This document shows, piece after piece, positions 25,410 through 38,705 of a DNA stretch of 64,000 nucleotides. Each line of letters starts with the position of its first letter. Within the stretch, counting starts at the first letter, position 1. The position numbers and the translations under genes are program-made. The DNA comes from Stictocephala bisonia. Lineage: Eukaryota; Arthropoda; Insecta; Hemiptera; Membracidae. The notes beneath the pieces were generated by a model. That model saw only the letters and a program-made list of their open reading frames with translations. It was not told the origin of the DNA and searched no databases. The stretch is taken from the NCBI GenBank assembly GCA_035578905.1, contig JAQJVL010000258.1, positions 620,001 through 684,000 on the forward strand, read 5' to 3'.

Positions 25410-27580
25410 AAGCATTTAAAGATACATAAATTATGTCACATACTAAAAATAATTTTAAAACAGGAATTTGTTCCTCTAAAGTTAAATATTTTTGGTATCT
25501 ATCTGGATTATATTAACTTCATCCCACACAAGCTTTATTTGAATTGTATAGTAAAGCAAAATACTGGATGTTTATTTTATAAAATAAAAATATCTTATTT
25601 ATCCCTCACTAACATGTAGTTAACTGCCATTAGCAATTACTGTAATAAATATACTGAAAGCCAACAGAATATGTTCCAGCCCTTGTGATCTGATCTATTG
25701 AAAAATAAAGGCATACATGGACTTAGAAGGAACCTTACTGGTATTTTATTAGTTCCGTTTACAATAAGTGTAAAATAATGATAATAACCTTTTAAGTGAA
25801 AAATTGGAGAATGTTTCCTTTGATCATAGTGTTGTAAGTGCTGTTCTGTTGTGATTTAAGTTGTGAACATTTTCCTAGAAAATATTGTATTCTGAACACT
25901 GCCTGTTGTTCATTTTTCAAGTATGTTTACGCATTTATTTCTATCACAATTAATACAGTTGTACATATAAAAAAATCAGTAGTCTATACATTTTCAGGAC
26001 AGTAAAATATAATCAATCTATTATTATATTACTTTTGTTAGTTGAATCACTTATTAAGCTCTATTTGTTGCTCCAACATATAGTGAGTTAACTATACTTG
26101 TACTACACTACAAGTGATACTTTCCACGGTATATTACATTTTACATGGTGCAAATATAGTTTTATATCATTGAGTATATAGCATAGTGTGTAGCTCAGTA
26201 TGTGTAGGATCAGTAAATATATATTTATGTATATGTACCGTGTTTTGAACTAATTAGAAAACACTTTATTCGAAAATTCTTTTAGACATGTTAGCAAACT
26301 TAAATACGATGACAATACGCAACCCATGTCAATTTACACGTGTTTTTTTTTCTTTTTTAATAATAAATACTTAATGGCTCTGTAAATAATTTAATCACAT
26401 ATATTATCTTAGTAAGCTGCTGGATAAAACAAGGATATACTCACTTGAGTAGTGACTATTATTAGGTCACTATGATGACATTTATTGTCGTCGTATTGCA
26501 CTATTTCCCATCATATATATACACCAATTATCTAATGTAAAGCATTACATAAAATATCTATTGTATAAAATAATTTATTAAAAAACGTAAAGTGATTTAC
26601 TTGGTTACTTGCTATCATACCTTTGACACTTTAATTACTCCTCCTTTAATATTTATGGCAGAGGGGAACTTACTATTATGATTCTTTTGATGGATTGGCT
26701 TAGAACAATGATATATAAATTTTCAGTTGTGTCTTCATGTGAGATTCTGTCGGCAATTTTGGATCGATTATCGTCACTAAACGAAGACTGTGAAGTGCCT
26801 TCTGTATCTGAAGTCGCTATTCTGACTCTATGGAATAGTTCTGTATATTCTTACTTTCCATCCAAAATCTGTAAATTTTCTAACAGGGTGTAATTACTGT
26901 TTGAATGATAATATATTTTATTCCCTCACCTGTTATTGAAAAATCAAAAGATGCAAATATATATACAGATGTATCAAAAGATGTGTGAGGCTTTTGAGTA
27001 TTTTGAAGCTCATTTCCGGTATGTAGGCTGTCAGTTATCTTTATACTACTTCGGCAGACATTCAATGTGTGTTTGCCATCGGTGATGAAGATACTAAAAA
27101 TGCATAGCTTGTCCATTTTAAGAGTTTCCCAGGGCTCTTGGTTGTCCGTGTGAAAAGAAACAGAGCACAGGCTTACAGATGTCGAAAATGAGAGCAATAA
27201 AGTGTGTTAAGGATTGACTCAGGACAACAGTACCTCAAATGTCCTGGCTATAGGTATACTAATTAATGACCAATTTTAATGTTCAGTCGTCTTTTATAAT
27301 AAAAATACATCCAGTTATCACTTCTAGTTACACTCCATTAATAAATCTTCTTTGCTTAAATCTTGATGATTGGTGCCCTAATGATCACATATAATGAAAT
27401 AATAAAATAATATCTAATTTCTCAGGAATAGTTTACTGCCATAAAGAACAATGTGACACTTTTCATCAACCAATTTCATTTAGGCAAATAAACTATAACA
27501 GAAATGAAATAAACATAACTGGGAAGAAAATATACTTTACCTACGTTCTTAAAAGAATACAATATATTTGTGTGTACCAT
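25410..27580. other. AT-rich non-coding stretch
   Basis: No recognisable gene. Two convergent open frames at 26678-26893 (plus, 71 residues) and 26880-27197 (minus, 105 residues) are the longest, but neither shows a domain, signal peptide or conserved motif. I do not call them. Confidence 0.45.
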
Positions 27581-27587
27581 CATTGCC

Positions 27588-28945
27588 TTGTACTAGACCG
27601 TTCTTGCATTGTACTGTTATTGAGTTGTACTAGACCGTTCTTGCATTGTACTGTTATTGAGTTGTACTAGACCGTTCTTGCATTGTACTGTTATTGAGTT
27701 GTACTAGACCGTTCTTGCATTGTACTGTTATTGAGTTGTACTAGACTGTTCTTGCATAGTACTGTTATAGAGTTGTACTAGACCGTTCTTGCATTGTACT
27801 GTTATTGAGTTGTACTAGACCGTTCTTGCATTGTACTGTTATTGAGTTGTACTAGACCGTTCTTTCATTGTACTGTTATTGAGTTGTACTAGACCGTTCT
27901 TTCATTGTACTGTTATTGAGTTGTACTAGACCGTTCTTGCATTGTACTGTTATTGAGTTGTACTAGACCGTTCTTGCATTGTACTGTTATTGAGTTGTAC
28001 TAGACTGTTCTTGCATAGTACTGTTATAGAGTTGTACTAGACCGTTCTTGCATTGTACTGTTATTGAGTTGTACTAGACCGTTCTTGCATTGTACTGTTA
28101 TTGAGTTGTACTAGACCGTTCTTGCATTGTACTGTTATTGAGTTGTACTAGACTGTTCTTGCATAGTACTGTTATAGAGTTGTACTAGACCGTTCTTGCA
28201 TTGTACTGTTATTGAGTTGTACTAGACCGTTCTTGCATTGTACTGTTATTGAGTTGTACTAGACCGTTCTTGCATTGTACTGTTATTGAGTTGTACTAGA
28301 CCGTTCTTGCATTGTACTGTTATTGAGTTGTACTAGACCGTTCTTGCATTGTACTGTTATTGAGTTGTACTAGACCGTTCTTTCATTGTACTGTTATTGA
28401 GTTGTACTAGACCGTTCTTGCATTGTACTGTTATTGAGTTGTACTAGACCGTTCTTGCATTGTACTGTTATTGAGTTGTACTAGACCGTTCTTGCATTGT
28501 ACTGTTATTGAGTTATACTAGACCGTTCTTGCATTGTACTGTTATTGAGTTGTACTAGACCGTTCTTGCATTGTACTGTTATTGAGTTGTACTAGACCGT
28601 TCTTGCATTGTACTGTTATTGAGTTGTACTAGACCGTTCTTGCATTGTACTGTTATTGAGTTGTACTAGACCGTTCTTGCATTGTACTGTTATTGAGTTG
28701 TACTAGACCGTTCTTGCATTGTACTGTTATTGAGTTGTACTAGACCGTTCTTGCATTGTACTGTTATTGAGTTGTACTAGACCGTTCTTGCATTGTACTG
28801 TTATTGAGTTGTACTAGAACGTTCTTTCATTGTACTGTTATTGAGTTGTACTAGACCGTTCTTGCATTGTACTGTTATTGAGTTGTACTAGACCGTTCTT
28901 GCATTGTACTGTTATTGAGTTGTACTAGACCGTTCTTGCATTGTA
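27588..28945. repeat. 37-bp minisatellite, about 37 copies
   Basis: The unit is TTGTACTAGACCGTTCTTGC followed by ATTGTACTGTTATTGAG (37 bp). Copies are nearly identical. A rare variant with GACTGTTCTTGCATAG and GTTATAGAG occurs at 27744, 28003 and 28151. These are spaced exactly 259 bp (7 units) and 148 bp (4 units) apart, so blocks were copied within the array. There are no spacers between units, so it is not a CRISPR array. It is non-coding and probably hypervariable in length. Confidence 0.97.
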
Positions 28946-28949
28946 AACG

Positions 28950-29445
28950 TAACGAGATACAGCAAAAAGGCGAAAAAACAAAGTTGTAGATAGTTTCAAA
29001 TCTAGTGCTACAATATAGTAGTAATTTCTCAATTGGACTGCTTGTTTAGCTGCTACAGGCAACACAGGGAACACTCTGTTTTGACATTTAAACATTACGT
29101 ACTACAACTTGTGGCATTTTAGATGTTGGGAATAAGACATTTTTAAATTCCCTTATTATTGCACAACATTTTATGCTTGGAGGACAGGTAGTGTTTGAAA
29201 TAAAGTTATGGGTTTTCAGGTAATAATAAAGTTCCAATTGTTCCTCATTACTGTAACGTTATTGTATCGTTAGTACAAATTTATTGTTAACGGCAAGCTC
29301 CAGTTATTATTGTCCTGTCGTTATCTTGTCCAATTAAGCATCGTCCAATATTGTCTTGTTAAATGTACAGCACGAAACACTCACAATATGACTCAACTTG
29401 CAGAACCTGACATGGCCATAAGCATGTACTTACTTGACTCTACAT
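28950..29445. other. AT-rich non-coding stretch
   Basis: Nothing recognisable after the 37-bp array. Confidence 0.45.
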
Positions 29446-29449
29446 GTGG

Positions 29450-29640
29450 TTGCAGGCTACGTAGGAGAGGTCAAGGCGCATGACGGTAACTCCCCCATGG
29501 ACCACACCACCGACCCACTGCCCGTCAGTCCTCCGCGCGCTTCGCGCCTCTTAGTTCACTTTGCATTGTCGTGCTTCTCGGATCTAATTTACGAGTCGGT
29601 CCCATTCTGACTGAAACGTGCTCCATTGTATTGTACAGAT
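29450..29640. other. GC-rich, CpG-containing islet
   Basis: About 190 bp stand out in composition from the AT-rich surroundings, with several CpGs and a small palindrome, GCGCGCTTCGCGC, near 29536-29548. I see no open frame, tRNA boxes or repeat partner in the window. It could be a promoter or exon fragment, or a piece of a rolling-circle transposon with GCTTCGC hairpins; there is no way to choose from this sequence. Confidence 0.35.
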
Positions 29641-29649
29641 AGTAATTCA

Positions 29650-31585
29650 CATTGCCGTAAGTTATTTTTTTACATTAAATATGTCTGAACATTTTTAGTT
29701 TATGGATATTGCTAATTAAGATTAACCATATGAATTGATTAGTGGCCTTTAAATAACTAACCAATTATAAATATTTAACTAAATAAATTTTTTTTGCCCA
29801 AGTGAAAATAACCAAAATATTTAGTCGTAGAAATTGTGTTTGAAATAACAGGAAAACAGAGCTTAATTTAGTAACAATTTAGTACAAAAGCTTAGCTTTT
29901 GTAACAAGTTAATTAAATTAACTTATTGTCAAAAAAATTCTTGAAAATTGTTTTATTGTTAAATGTTATTATTAACATTATTAAAATATGTAACGTAATT
30001 TTCATCAAATTAAATTAGTTTATCGAACACACAAACTAATTACTGACTGTCTAAAGAAACAATTGATTTCTATGAGTGTTGAATATGCAGGTTCGTAACA
30101 ACTTTCACACATATCAAACAAACAATAGATTCTATACGAAACAAGACACACGAATTCATACAAATAATGTAACAACTAAATATCTATGTTAGACATCACA
30201 TAACTTGTTGACGCCTTTTAAAATAAACTTTAGTATTTAAAGTTACTATAAATGATTGTTTAAGAACTTTACGTTATACCAACATGTTTTGGTAAAAGCG
30301 TATATATGTAACAAAAATTAAGGAAATAAAAACGAATATAAAATTAACACAAATCAACTGTTTCACTTAAAAAATAGATTTTCGGAATGTATCTTTAATA
30401 ACTGATGAAAAAATTAGTTATTTAACTATTGGTTATCGTTTGTGATTTTTTTTTTTTTTTACTCACTTTTTGAATTTATTCATACGCACATTTCGTGCAT
30501 AAATAATTTGTTTGGTTCTTAAGCATGCATATAAGTGTATAAAACGAATGTTGTGAAAATTTAAAGACATTTCTTGTGATGGTGATATTGATTCCTTATA
30601 AATTACTGTTATAATTCATACTAAGTTTTGTATCGTATACAAAGTACTTTGAAGATATTACATAACATCATATTCAATATCTTGGCACATTAATCAAAAA
30701 TATTTTTTCTTGATTAGTAAAGAAACTAGAATCACCCAGAGAGTCCAATCTGAAATATACAAATACATTCAAACCCTTTTGGGCTATTTATTCAAAGAGC
30801 TTGATGTGACTACTTGTAATACAATGTATATTTATTGATTCAAAGTTAAAATCTGTTGGCGTTTTGTATCGTGCAAAATGGTAAGAATTTGATTTTTTCT
30901 AGTTCATCGATTAAACTTCAGCTCAGTTATAGTTTCAGGTTAATTCGTCTTATATCTATTCCAATTAACTAAATTACTTAATGTTATTATTATCATTATT
31001 ACTAAAATCAGCCAGGAAAAATAATAGAACAAAATTTGTAAATAGCAAATGAATTTCAGTATAAATCATTCTAATCCTGGTGTTATCCATTAATGATAAT
31101 ACACTTTATAATGAATTACTAATAAATACTATTCATTTAAATATTATAGCTGATTTTAGCTTTTGTTAACACAACCACGTTAAGTTTACTACGTATAAAA
31201 CCATTCATGAAATTATGCAGTAACCTAAAAATTGTCTTTTTTTAATACACGAAATTGAAATCTCCACTAACCTACAATTTGTAATGGAGCCTTACTTTTA
31301 TGTAGTAACTTATAGAAAACCCATTATGTTATTATATAAGCATGACTTTTTAGTATACTCATTTTGTTAAATTAGTATTTAAATATAGCATAAATAGTAC
31401 AATATACTTTAATATCTACGGGATATATCGATCTGAACATTGCTTAAACACAATATGCCACTACAAATGAAAATTTCAGCCCGGTATATTATAGCTTGTT
31501 TGTTTTTTACTATTTAGGATAAAATATCATAATAGCAGTGTTTTATCTGAAATATAAATATACGTATATTACAGCTTTTCGAACA
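29650..31585. other. AT-rich non-coding stretch
   Basis: Nothing recognisable; very AT-rich with poly-T (30447-30461) and short AT palindromes. Confidence 0.5.
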
Positions 31586-31589
31586 ATTT

Positions 31590-31760
31590 TTAGGACTACA
31601 CTCACCAGTTCACATGGGCCTGCAGTCCTGTACGTGAACTAAATTCAACGAGTAAGTGTGAACTAAATTCCCACCTACCGTTGGCTTAGTGGACATTTAC
31701 ATCTAGGACCTTGCCCTCCGCAGTCCGAAACCTTAGTCACTGAACCACTACGCCGGAAAA
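31590..31760 (+). mobile_element. tRNA-derived SINE-like repeat, copy 2
   Basis: This is the partner of 14950-15130 in the same orientation. It begins ACTACACTCACCAGTTC, carries GGCCTGCAGTCCTGT and CAACGAGTAAG, and has an A-box-like TTGGCTTAGTGG at 31681-31692. It ends with GAACCACTACGCCGG, which reads as an inverted tRNA-like A-box region. Divergence between the copies is high, so the family is old. Confidence 0.5.
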
Positions 31761-31865
31761 ATAACTTTCTATCTGTAATCGGAATTAAAAATAATTAAAA
31801 CTACGCAGACCTTAAAAATACTCGTAATCTACTCGTAAATAAAAAGAAAACTACGAAAAATAAAC

Positions 31866-32755
31866 AAGTAAAATTAGTCTTACAGTAATACAAGATGCAC
31901 ATTTACCTGTGATTGTTGCAGTTTGTTCTAATCCAAGTGTAAACACGAAATGTAGAGGAAAATTAGTCTTACAGTAATACAAGATGCGCATTTACCTGTG
32001 ATTGTTGCAGTTTGTTCTAATCCAAGTGTAACACGAACTGTACAGGAAAATTAGTCTTACAGTAATACAAGATGCACATTTACCTGTGATTGTTGCAGTT
32101 TGTTCTAATCCAAGTGTAACACGAACTGTAGAGGAAAATTAGTCTAACAGTAATAGAAGATGCACATTTACCTGTGATTGTTGAAGTTTGTTCTAATCCA
32201 AGTGTAACACGAACTGTACAGGAAAATTAGTCTTACAGTAATACAAGATGCACATTTACCTGTGATTGTTGCAGTTTGTTCTAATCCAAGTGTAACACGA
32301 ACTGTACAGGAAAATTAGTCTTACAGTATTACAAGATGCGCATTTATCTGTGATTGTTGAAGTTTGTTCTAATCTATGTTAAACACGAACTGTAGAGGAA
32401 AATTAGTCTTACAGTAATACAAGATGCGCATTCATCTGTGATTGTTGAAGTTTGTTCTAATCCAAGTGTAACACGAACTGTAGAGGAAAATTAGTCTTAC
32501 AGTATTACAAGATGCGCATTTACCTGTGATTGTTGAAGTTTGTTCTAGTCCAAGTGTAACACAAACTGTACAGGAAAATTAGTCTTACAGTATTACAAGA
32601 TGCGCATTTACCTGTGATTGTTGAAGTTTGTTCTAATCCAAGTGTAACACAAACTGTACAGGAAAATTAGTCTTACAGTATTACAAGATGCGCATTTACC
32701 TGTGATTGTTGCAGTTTGTTCTAATCCACGTTAAACGTGAACTGTACAGGAAAAT
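31866..32755. repeat. 88-bp tandem repeat, about 10 copies
   Basis: The period is 88-89 bp, measured between AAATTAGTCT at 31871, 31960, 32048 and 32136. Each unit contains GGAAAATTAGTCTTACAGTA, ACAAGATGCGCATTTACCTG, TGATTGTTGCAGTTTGTTCT and AATCCAAGTGTAACACGAAC. Two-base alternatives (GTAGAGG or GTACAGG, TTGCAG or TTGAAG) alternate irregularly, which points to recent block copying. It is non-coding. Confidence 0.96.
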
Positions 32756-32759
32756 ACGA

Positions 32760-34650
32760 TTTAAAAACCTTTTAATTGTTCAATATAGAACAACTTATTA
32801 CGTTTTAAATGTCGTATTTTAAATGATACAAATGCTTGAACACTGTTATTTAGTATTAAATAATTATTATACTTGAAGTTCATACTAACATCATAACAAA
32901 ACGTCTCAGTTTGATTATTCTTTGCATTATACAATAATTAAGTTTAAGTTGTGGTATTTTACTCTACTGTGATATTATACGTTATTTTCCAATGGCAAAT
33001 ATATATTGTAAGATACTTTTTACAAAGTATCCTCAAAATGTCTTATTTAAAGAGTAGTTAAGTCTATTTCACCCATCTCATGTAACTGTTCTCGATAGAC
33101 CGCTATAATAAAAGGAACTAAATAGCTTTCATTCCATTTACCAGTTGGTATATCTGAAAGGCTACTTTGCAATTGTTCAAAGGGCCTTCTGATAACTAGA
33201 TATTGACAGACTTATACGATGGTTATACACTACTTTCTCCCCATCCACCAAACCCTTCACATATTTGGGCACACAACAAACAAAGGTCACTTTCTTATGG
33301 CCATACTGAACGATTCAGTGGCAGTTATAAACATAATACAACTAATGTACATCTTCGTAAACCTGTAGTAGTACTTACTAAATTTATCTTAGAGAATTTG
33401 TGGAGAATAAAATAAGAGACTGAAAGGTGCTGATTGGAGAAACTGGAGAAATAACTAATCGAAATACAGTTAACGTACTATTGGATACGACCTCTGTTTC
33501 AGTCTCCTCTGTGTAGCATGACGCATAATCCCAGTATGAATCAAGTTCAAAAATAGAGTTTGTAAATGATGGTATGTAGAAAGTTGGAGGAAATAAAAGA
33601 AGCTCGTAATGCTTGTAGACTCATACATTTATGTATGATAGCTTCAATTTAAATAGTTGTACAGACATTGATATCCTAATCAAATAGAACTTAGAGAATA
33701 AAAACTAGAGATACGTATTAAAACACGAATGATGAAATACACTTCATAAAGAAGTTTGAATCTAATCTAAAAATCATAAAAAAAGTAAACAAACATAATC
33801 TTGGATGGTATAAAACGTCTTGGGTTTATTTGGAATCCTTGAAACTTGACGAGTTCTACTTGGGAAAGAGGTAAATGTAGGGAGGAACAACGAAGACGTT
33901 TCCTCGTCGATAGATACCGTGGCTGTAACCCAACTTATGGTGTACTTTGGCTGAGTTTGCCGTCTATAAAGACTGCTCCTCCATAGCAACATGTTCCGTG
34001 CAACCTCTTCATCACTGCAATGGACTCTCTTGCAGGCTATCAACTGAAATTACTTCTTTCCATTCGGTACAAAGCATTTTATATTCTACCAATTTATTTT
34101 TTTATTTACTCACTTTTAAATGTTACTGTAAAAACATTCAGGTTTTTGTTCTTGTAACTTAATCAATCGTCTATTTTGGATATTATGTTACTGTTCAGTA
34201 AATGCTATAGTTTTTACCTAAATAAGTGGCAAATGTTTAATTTTTGGAACTATTTAAAGTTGTTTTTTAATTTTTCGTATGTTACGAAGTAGTATTAAAC
34301 AGATCAATGATAATTATTATTAAGGTAAGAGTATTTTTAATGTAAAAGTTTTATGAAATCATAATTTTGGATTTAGAAACCTGAGGCGCCCTGTAAAAAC
34401 ATAAATGAACCAAGCATATATTATGTGGACATCTCAGACAGTTCTTTACAATTATTTTAAATAAATTGTTTAGATAAAACTGGCCTCACTACTAATAGGA
34501 AATTAATTTATCATACATACGGTATTGTGTTTCACTATGATAATACTAATTTAAAACTATATTTTCTTCAATATATAGTTTAATAATACTTTATTATTAA
34601 TTGGCTTTAAGTAAATTTTATTAGTCACAACATTTGAGACAATACACAAC
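32760..34650. other. Non-coding stretch with unrecognised open frames
   Basis: Open frames at 33203-33415 (plus, 70 residues) and 33774-34043 (minus, 89 residues) are somewhat GC-richer than their surroundings. I find no domain, and the second is overlapped by another frame on the opposite strand. They could be worn transposon or exon fragments; no function is assigned. Confidence 0.4.
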
Positions 34651-34654
34651 CATA

Positions 34655-34806
34655 AAAAGTCATCAGAGAATACTCTGTAACGGTATTATTGGAATTAGGT
34701 TGTTTCAGGCCACTCCAATGTATTTATCGGCCAATAAACGTAACATATTGACCCATTTTGGTAGATAATGTCCATTGCGTAACGGCTTTGACCTCTGGTT
34801 TGCTCA
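34655..34806 (+). mobile_element. Dispersed repeat, copy 1 (partner at 52952)
   Basis: This is colinear with 52952-53100 in the same orientation. Shared blocks are GGTATTATTGGAATT, TTTCAGGCCACTCCAAT, ATTTATCGGCC, TAAACGTAAC, ATTGACCCATTT, AGATAATGTCCATT and CCTCTGGTTTGCTC. Identity is roughly 85-90% by eye. There is a small internal inverted repeat, TTGGAA against CCACTCCAA. It is non-coding; the family is unknown. Confidence 0.7.
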
Positions 34807-34829
34807 AAATTTATTAAACGTGCTTCATT

Positions 34830-36100
34830 TTTACGTTTATAGAAAAACCATCCGTATGTTATTCTAGTTTTGGTAGCAAAAGTTATTAAAAAGTTAATAT
34901 TGTATACTGACAAATATAATAACTACATGTAGATAGTACTAATTAATCAACAAAGTCCAATGAGCTGTTTGGTTGGATTTTGTTTCAAAGTAATGTTACG
35001 TCAGTAATACAATCGTTGCTACATTTATCTATAAAATTCATTATAACACTTTTTTTGGTGATAATTATTAACTGTAAAATTAAACATAACTAATTAATTT
35101 AAGGCACGTTATTTAGGCATTGTGTTTTAATAATCATATATTATCATTATAATATAATGATACTATATATGATACTATAATGATACTATACTATATATTA
35201 TATAGTATAGCCTATCCACTTCATGGATACGTATTTCCAAACAAACATATTTTTAAAAGAAATATTATTGGTTACATTTTTATTTCGTATTATTTTGTTC
35301 TCCATTTTGTTTTCACTTACGCACCAACATATGAGATAGCTGTAGTGTTATCATGTTATAAGATGTTATCCAATATCATGTTGTGGGAGAAACTATTCAA
35401 GACACAAAATTAATACCTACACTTGAATGCTTGTCGGTAAGTTAACCTAAAACTTGATAATTATTAGTATTCGTCATTGGCGTTATTATCTTTATGACTA
35501 ACATTACTAACCTCATTGTATTAACTTACTAGTTGATATTAAAAGACCCAGGTACAGGATTGTTGAAATGGGCTTTTAAGTTGTCGGAATACACATTTAC
35601 CTTCATACATAAGCTAAAAAGGCTCGCCTGAATGCAGGAACCTTATCTAGAGCAATACCAGGGATCGGTGTTGAGCTCTTCTTCAGTAGTGACAAAACTC
35701 TGGAAAATCAGAACTCAGCCCCTTTTGTGCTGATGTGAAATACCATCTGTTGAATAGAAATCATGCAAACACTTTCAAAGTGGATTAGATGATCTTATAT
35801 TTTGGGTGAACAAGGGAGGTGATTTTCAATTGTTAATACCCAGAGTAATTGTATCTACACTCATTTCCTATTATTTCCTTTTTCAGGAATTATTATTGGC
35901 CGTAAATAGTTAACGAAACAGAGGACTTTGGGTCAGAGTACACTTTGTTCTATTATCTGAGTGGGTACTAATGGCTATAGAATAGCTTAGTAAGTTTTCA
36001 AAATATTTAATAATTATACATATTTTTTGGGGCACTGCTGGTAAAAGTGTTGAGGTATCCTGTACCTTTTAACTTTTGCATATTTGAGAGACAATAACTA
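34830..36100. other. AT-rich non-coding stretch
   Basis: It contains an AT-rich palindromic run near 35140-35212 (repeated TATAATGATACTATA) and a 77-residue open frame at 35180 starting within it. Nothing is recognised. Confidence 0.45.
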
Positions 36101-36107
36101 TTTCACC

Positions 36108-38165
36108 TGTACCGGGTCTTGGACCGGTACAGTTTCGTTTTTTTTTCGTCATTGTCTGCCAGGCTGCCTGAGATTCGTTTTTGCCCTGCGTTTCGCGTAG
36201 TTGGTAGCCGTTGGCCCAGTTCCGTTTCGTTCCGTGTTCCAGCAGCTTCTGTCCGGTTGGCCTGTCTGGTCAGTTGTCTTGTGCTGCCTGCAGAATCTCG
36301 TTATGAGTGGCTAGACACACTAAAACGTAAGTGTTCATTTTGTGAGTTTTAATATCTAAGCACCCTTTTGGTGAAAATATTTTGTTTCAATAATATTTAA
36401 TCGTTCTTACTTGTGTTTTCAGAGTTTTGTTAAATTTATATTCTTTGTCTAGATGTTTTAACCTAGGTTCGAGCCATGTGCTCATTGTTACCTTTTTGAC
36501 TTTAATTGCTTTATTATCTCTGGTTTCATATTTAATAGTAGTTCTGTATAATGTTTTGTTGAGCCTTTCTACAGTTGTAGTTACCGATTTACCATATTTT
36601 TTGTTCTTTGACAATAACATAGCCTATCTTTAGCTTTTCATGTTATAACCTATTGCTCATGTTTCCATAGCCTGGTTTTCAGTTTGTCATTTTTAGTTCA
36701 TATACGCAATTTATTCTTTGGTAATTTGTTAACTTGTAATTGGTTAAATTGTAAGTTGTTAAATATTCCATAGCCTAAAGTTAAGCTTTCACTGTCTTGT
36801 TGCTCCAATCATGTATAAGTTTGTCTCTTCATGTTAAGTTTGGCGAAATCATGCACACTTATATTTAAGGGTTATGTGTAATATTTTGTTGTGATGGCTG
36901 GACTGTATTTGATGTGCTGTGTGTTGTGCCTTACAGTCCAGGGTCCTTGAGTGGGACTTTCAACCCTCAGCCGGTCGTCCGGGCAATGTTCTATCATCTT
37001 CACTGCTAGCCTGGCCTGAGGACCATGTTGGAGCCTGGAGTCGCCCGCTACCCGCTCTACATCTTTAGGGTACAAGTCTTCTGTCCTCAGGTCAGTGCGT
37101 TCCTTATTTTTCCCGGCGGCTGAGCTGGGGGTGATTTGTGAAAAGAAAAATAAACAAATAGAAAAGAAATATAGAAGAAGAAAAAAAAAATTATTATGGA
37201 ACTGTATGTGGCCTAGGCCTAAAACTTGAACTTGAACAGTGATTTATGGAACTCAGCCATGGGGACTTACTTATATTTATTTATTAAAGAAAAAAAAAAA
37301 AACTTAAAATCCAAAAAGAACTTGTGTTGTTAATATTCATTGTTATTTAGTTTAGTTAGTTTATTTCTTGTTACATTTGTTTAGATTTTTATATTTGTTA
37401 GGTCCCCATTATTCAATCCTGTTATTATTTATTTATATGCTTAGGCCTAGTTATTGTTATTTATTTTTTTGTTAAGTGTATTAGGGGGGGATTTTGAAGT
37501 GATTTTTTACTCGAACGGTACCGTGTTATATTTTCTTTTAAATTGTTTAATTTTTAAACTTTCACCAAAAGGGGATTATTGTGCTTTGCTTAATTTTTAA
37601 TTCGGAGCTGCCCAGGGATTCCGGCTTACTCCCTGGCCCGGTGGAATCAAGGGATGTGTGGGCTAAATTGCCGGGTTTAATTGTTGTTTTCCAGACGTTT
37701 TCTAAATTTTCACTTTTTTGGGGTTATCTAAATTTGTTTCTAAGTTTGTCACCTGTTAAATTTTGTTAATAAATTTTCCTTACGTTTTGGGAGTCTCAGG
37801 CCAAACTGCAGATAGGCCATACAAAAATTGATTGTTAAATTTTGGTATTTGTGGAGTTTGTTGTTTCTGTAGTTTATGTGTTGTAGCTTGTTAATTTAGT
37901 GTTTATGGTTATTGATTTAAGTGCTAATTTATATTGGGGCCTTCTGCCCGTTAATATTGTGGCCTTCTGCCTAATTTTGTTTTGGCCTTCTTCTGCCGTT
38001 TTGATTAATTAATTGTTTTGATTTTTTGGTAATAAACTAGTTTTGCTCAGCTGCCGAGTGTTATTTTGACCCTCCAACTGCCACCCGTGATCCCATCGCT
38101 CGACTTGTTTTGAGCCATCCCCCCGATTGGCACGCTTACCAGCTTTGGTGGGGGGGATGGGTCTC
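36108..38165 (+). mobile_element. 2-kb non-coding element with splice-like signals, copy 1
   Basis: The whole segment is homologous to the reverse complement of 55235-57190. It starts near GACCGGTACAGTTTCG and ends at GGGGGGATGGGTCT. Two conserved signal sets stand out: a donor-like AAACGTAAGTGTTC (GT at 36327), and an exon-like block at 36937-37090 flanked by TTACAG before and CAG|GTCAGTG after. Near the 3' end, CCATCCCCCC (38115-38124) and GGGGGGATGG (38151-38160) can form a hairpin. GGGTCT occurs at both ends. There is no open frame of note. It may be a solo LTR or leader region, a non-autonomous element, or a duplicated non-coding RNA gene. Confidence 0.75.
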
Positions 38166-38169
38166 ACAC

Positions 38170-38700
38170 CCCAATAAAAGCAATGCTTGTGGAATATAAG
38201 GCAAATAATTCAGACATTCTGCCCTGCAAAACCGGTACCTTGGTTATTTCCAGACTGTCAAGGAAATGTGCAATTATTATGGATATTCCGTCTATCACGC
38301 ACTCCCTCCTGGCCTTGGTGGACACAATTAGTCGTTCTGTGGATATTGGAGTTTGAACGTGGAATACACTTTACCTGCATCCCAGAGAAAAAGGAACGGA
38401 TCCTCTTCTCTGTACAAGCATACAGAAACAGTGAATACCATTCTCAGGTAGCGATATTAAACAGAAAGTTAGTTTCCGGCAAGCTGGTCTATTTTTCAAA
38501 TTGAAAAGTGCTACTTCAGTGTTTTGTCTATGCTTTAGCGTCCCTAAGGTATGAATATTTAAATAGCTGATTTTTTAGGACAGCCATGTCAAGTATATAT
38601 ATCGTATGGTTTGTTGTCAGTTACCATTTGTTAATTATAAAGCTGCGATGTATATTTGGATAAGTATCCAAAAGTCACGATGATTAAAATTGTAGTGACC
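38170..38700. other. Unrecognised segment with a 105-residue open frame
   Basis: An open frame at 38187-38504 (plus) directly follows the 2-kb element and is rich in W, P and R. I see no domain or known motif. It may be a piece of decayed transposon sequence between the 2-kb element and the LINE fragment. Confidence 0.35.
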
Positions 38701-38705
38701 TCATG

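Noticed and set aside
26678..27197. Two convergent open frames of 71 and 105 residues
   Set aside because: No conserved motif, signal peptide or splice context; lengths are not exceptional for 64 kb in six frames.
27588..28945. Possible CRISPR array
   Set aside because: Repeats are directly abutting with no unique spacers, and the sequence is eukaryotic.
33774..34043. Minus-strand frame resembling the C-terminal end of a transposase (SDEEVA...)
   Set aside because: The resemblance is limited to a few residues and does not extend into the expected following blocks.
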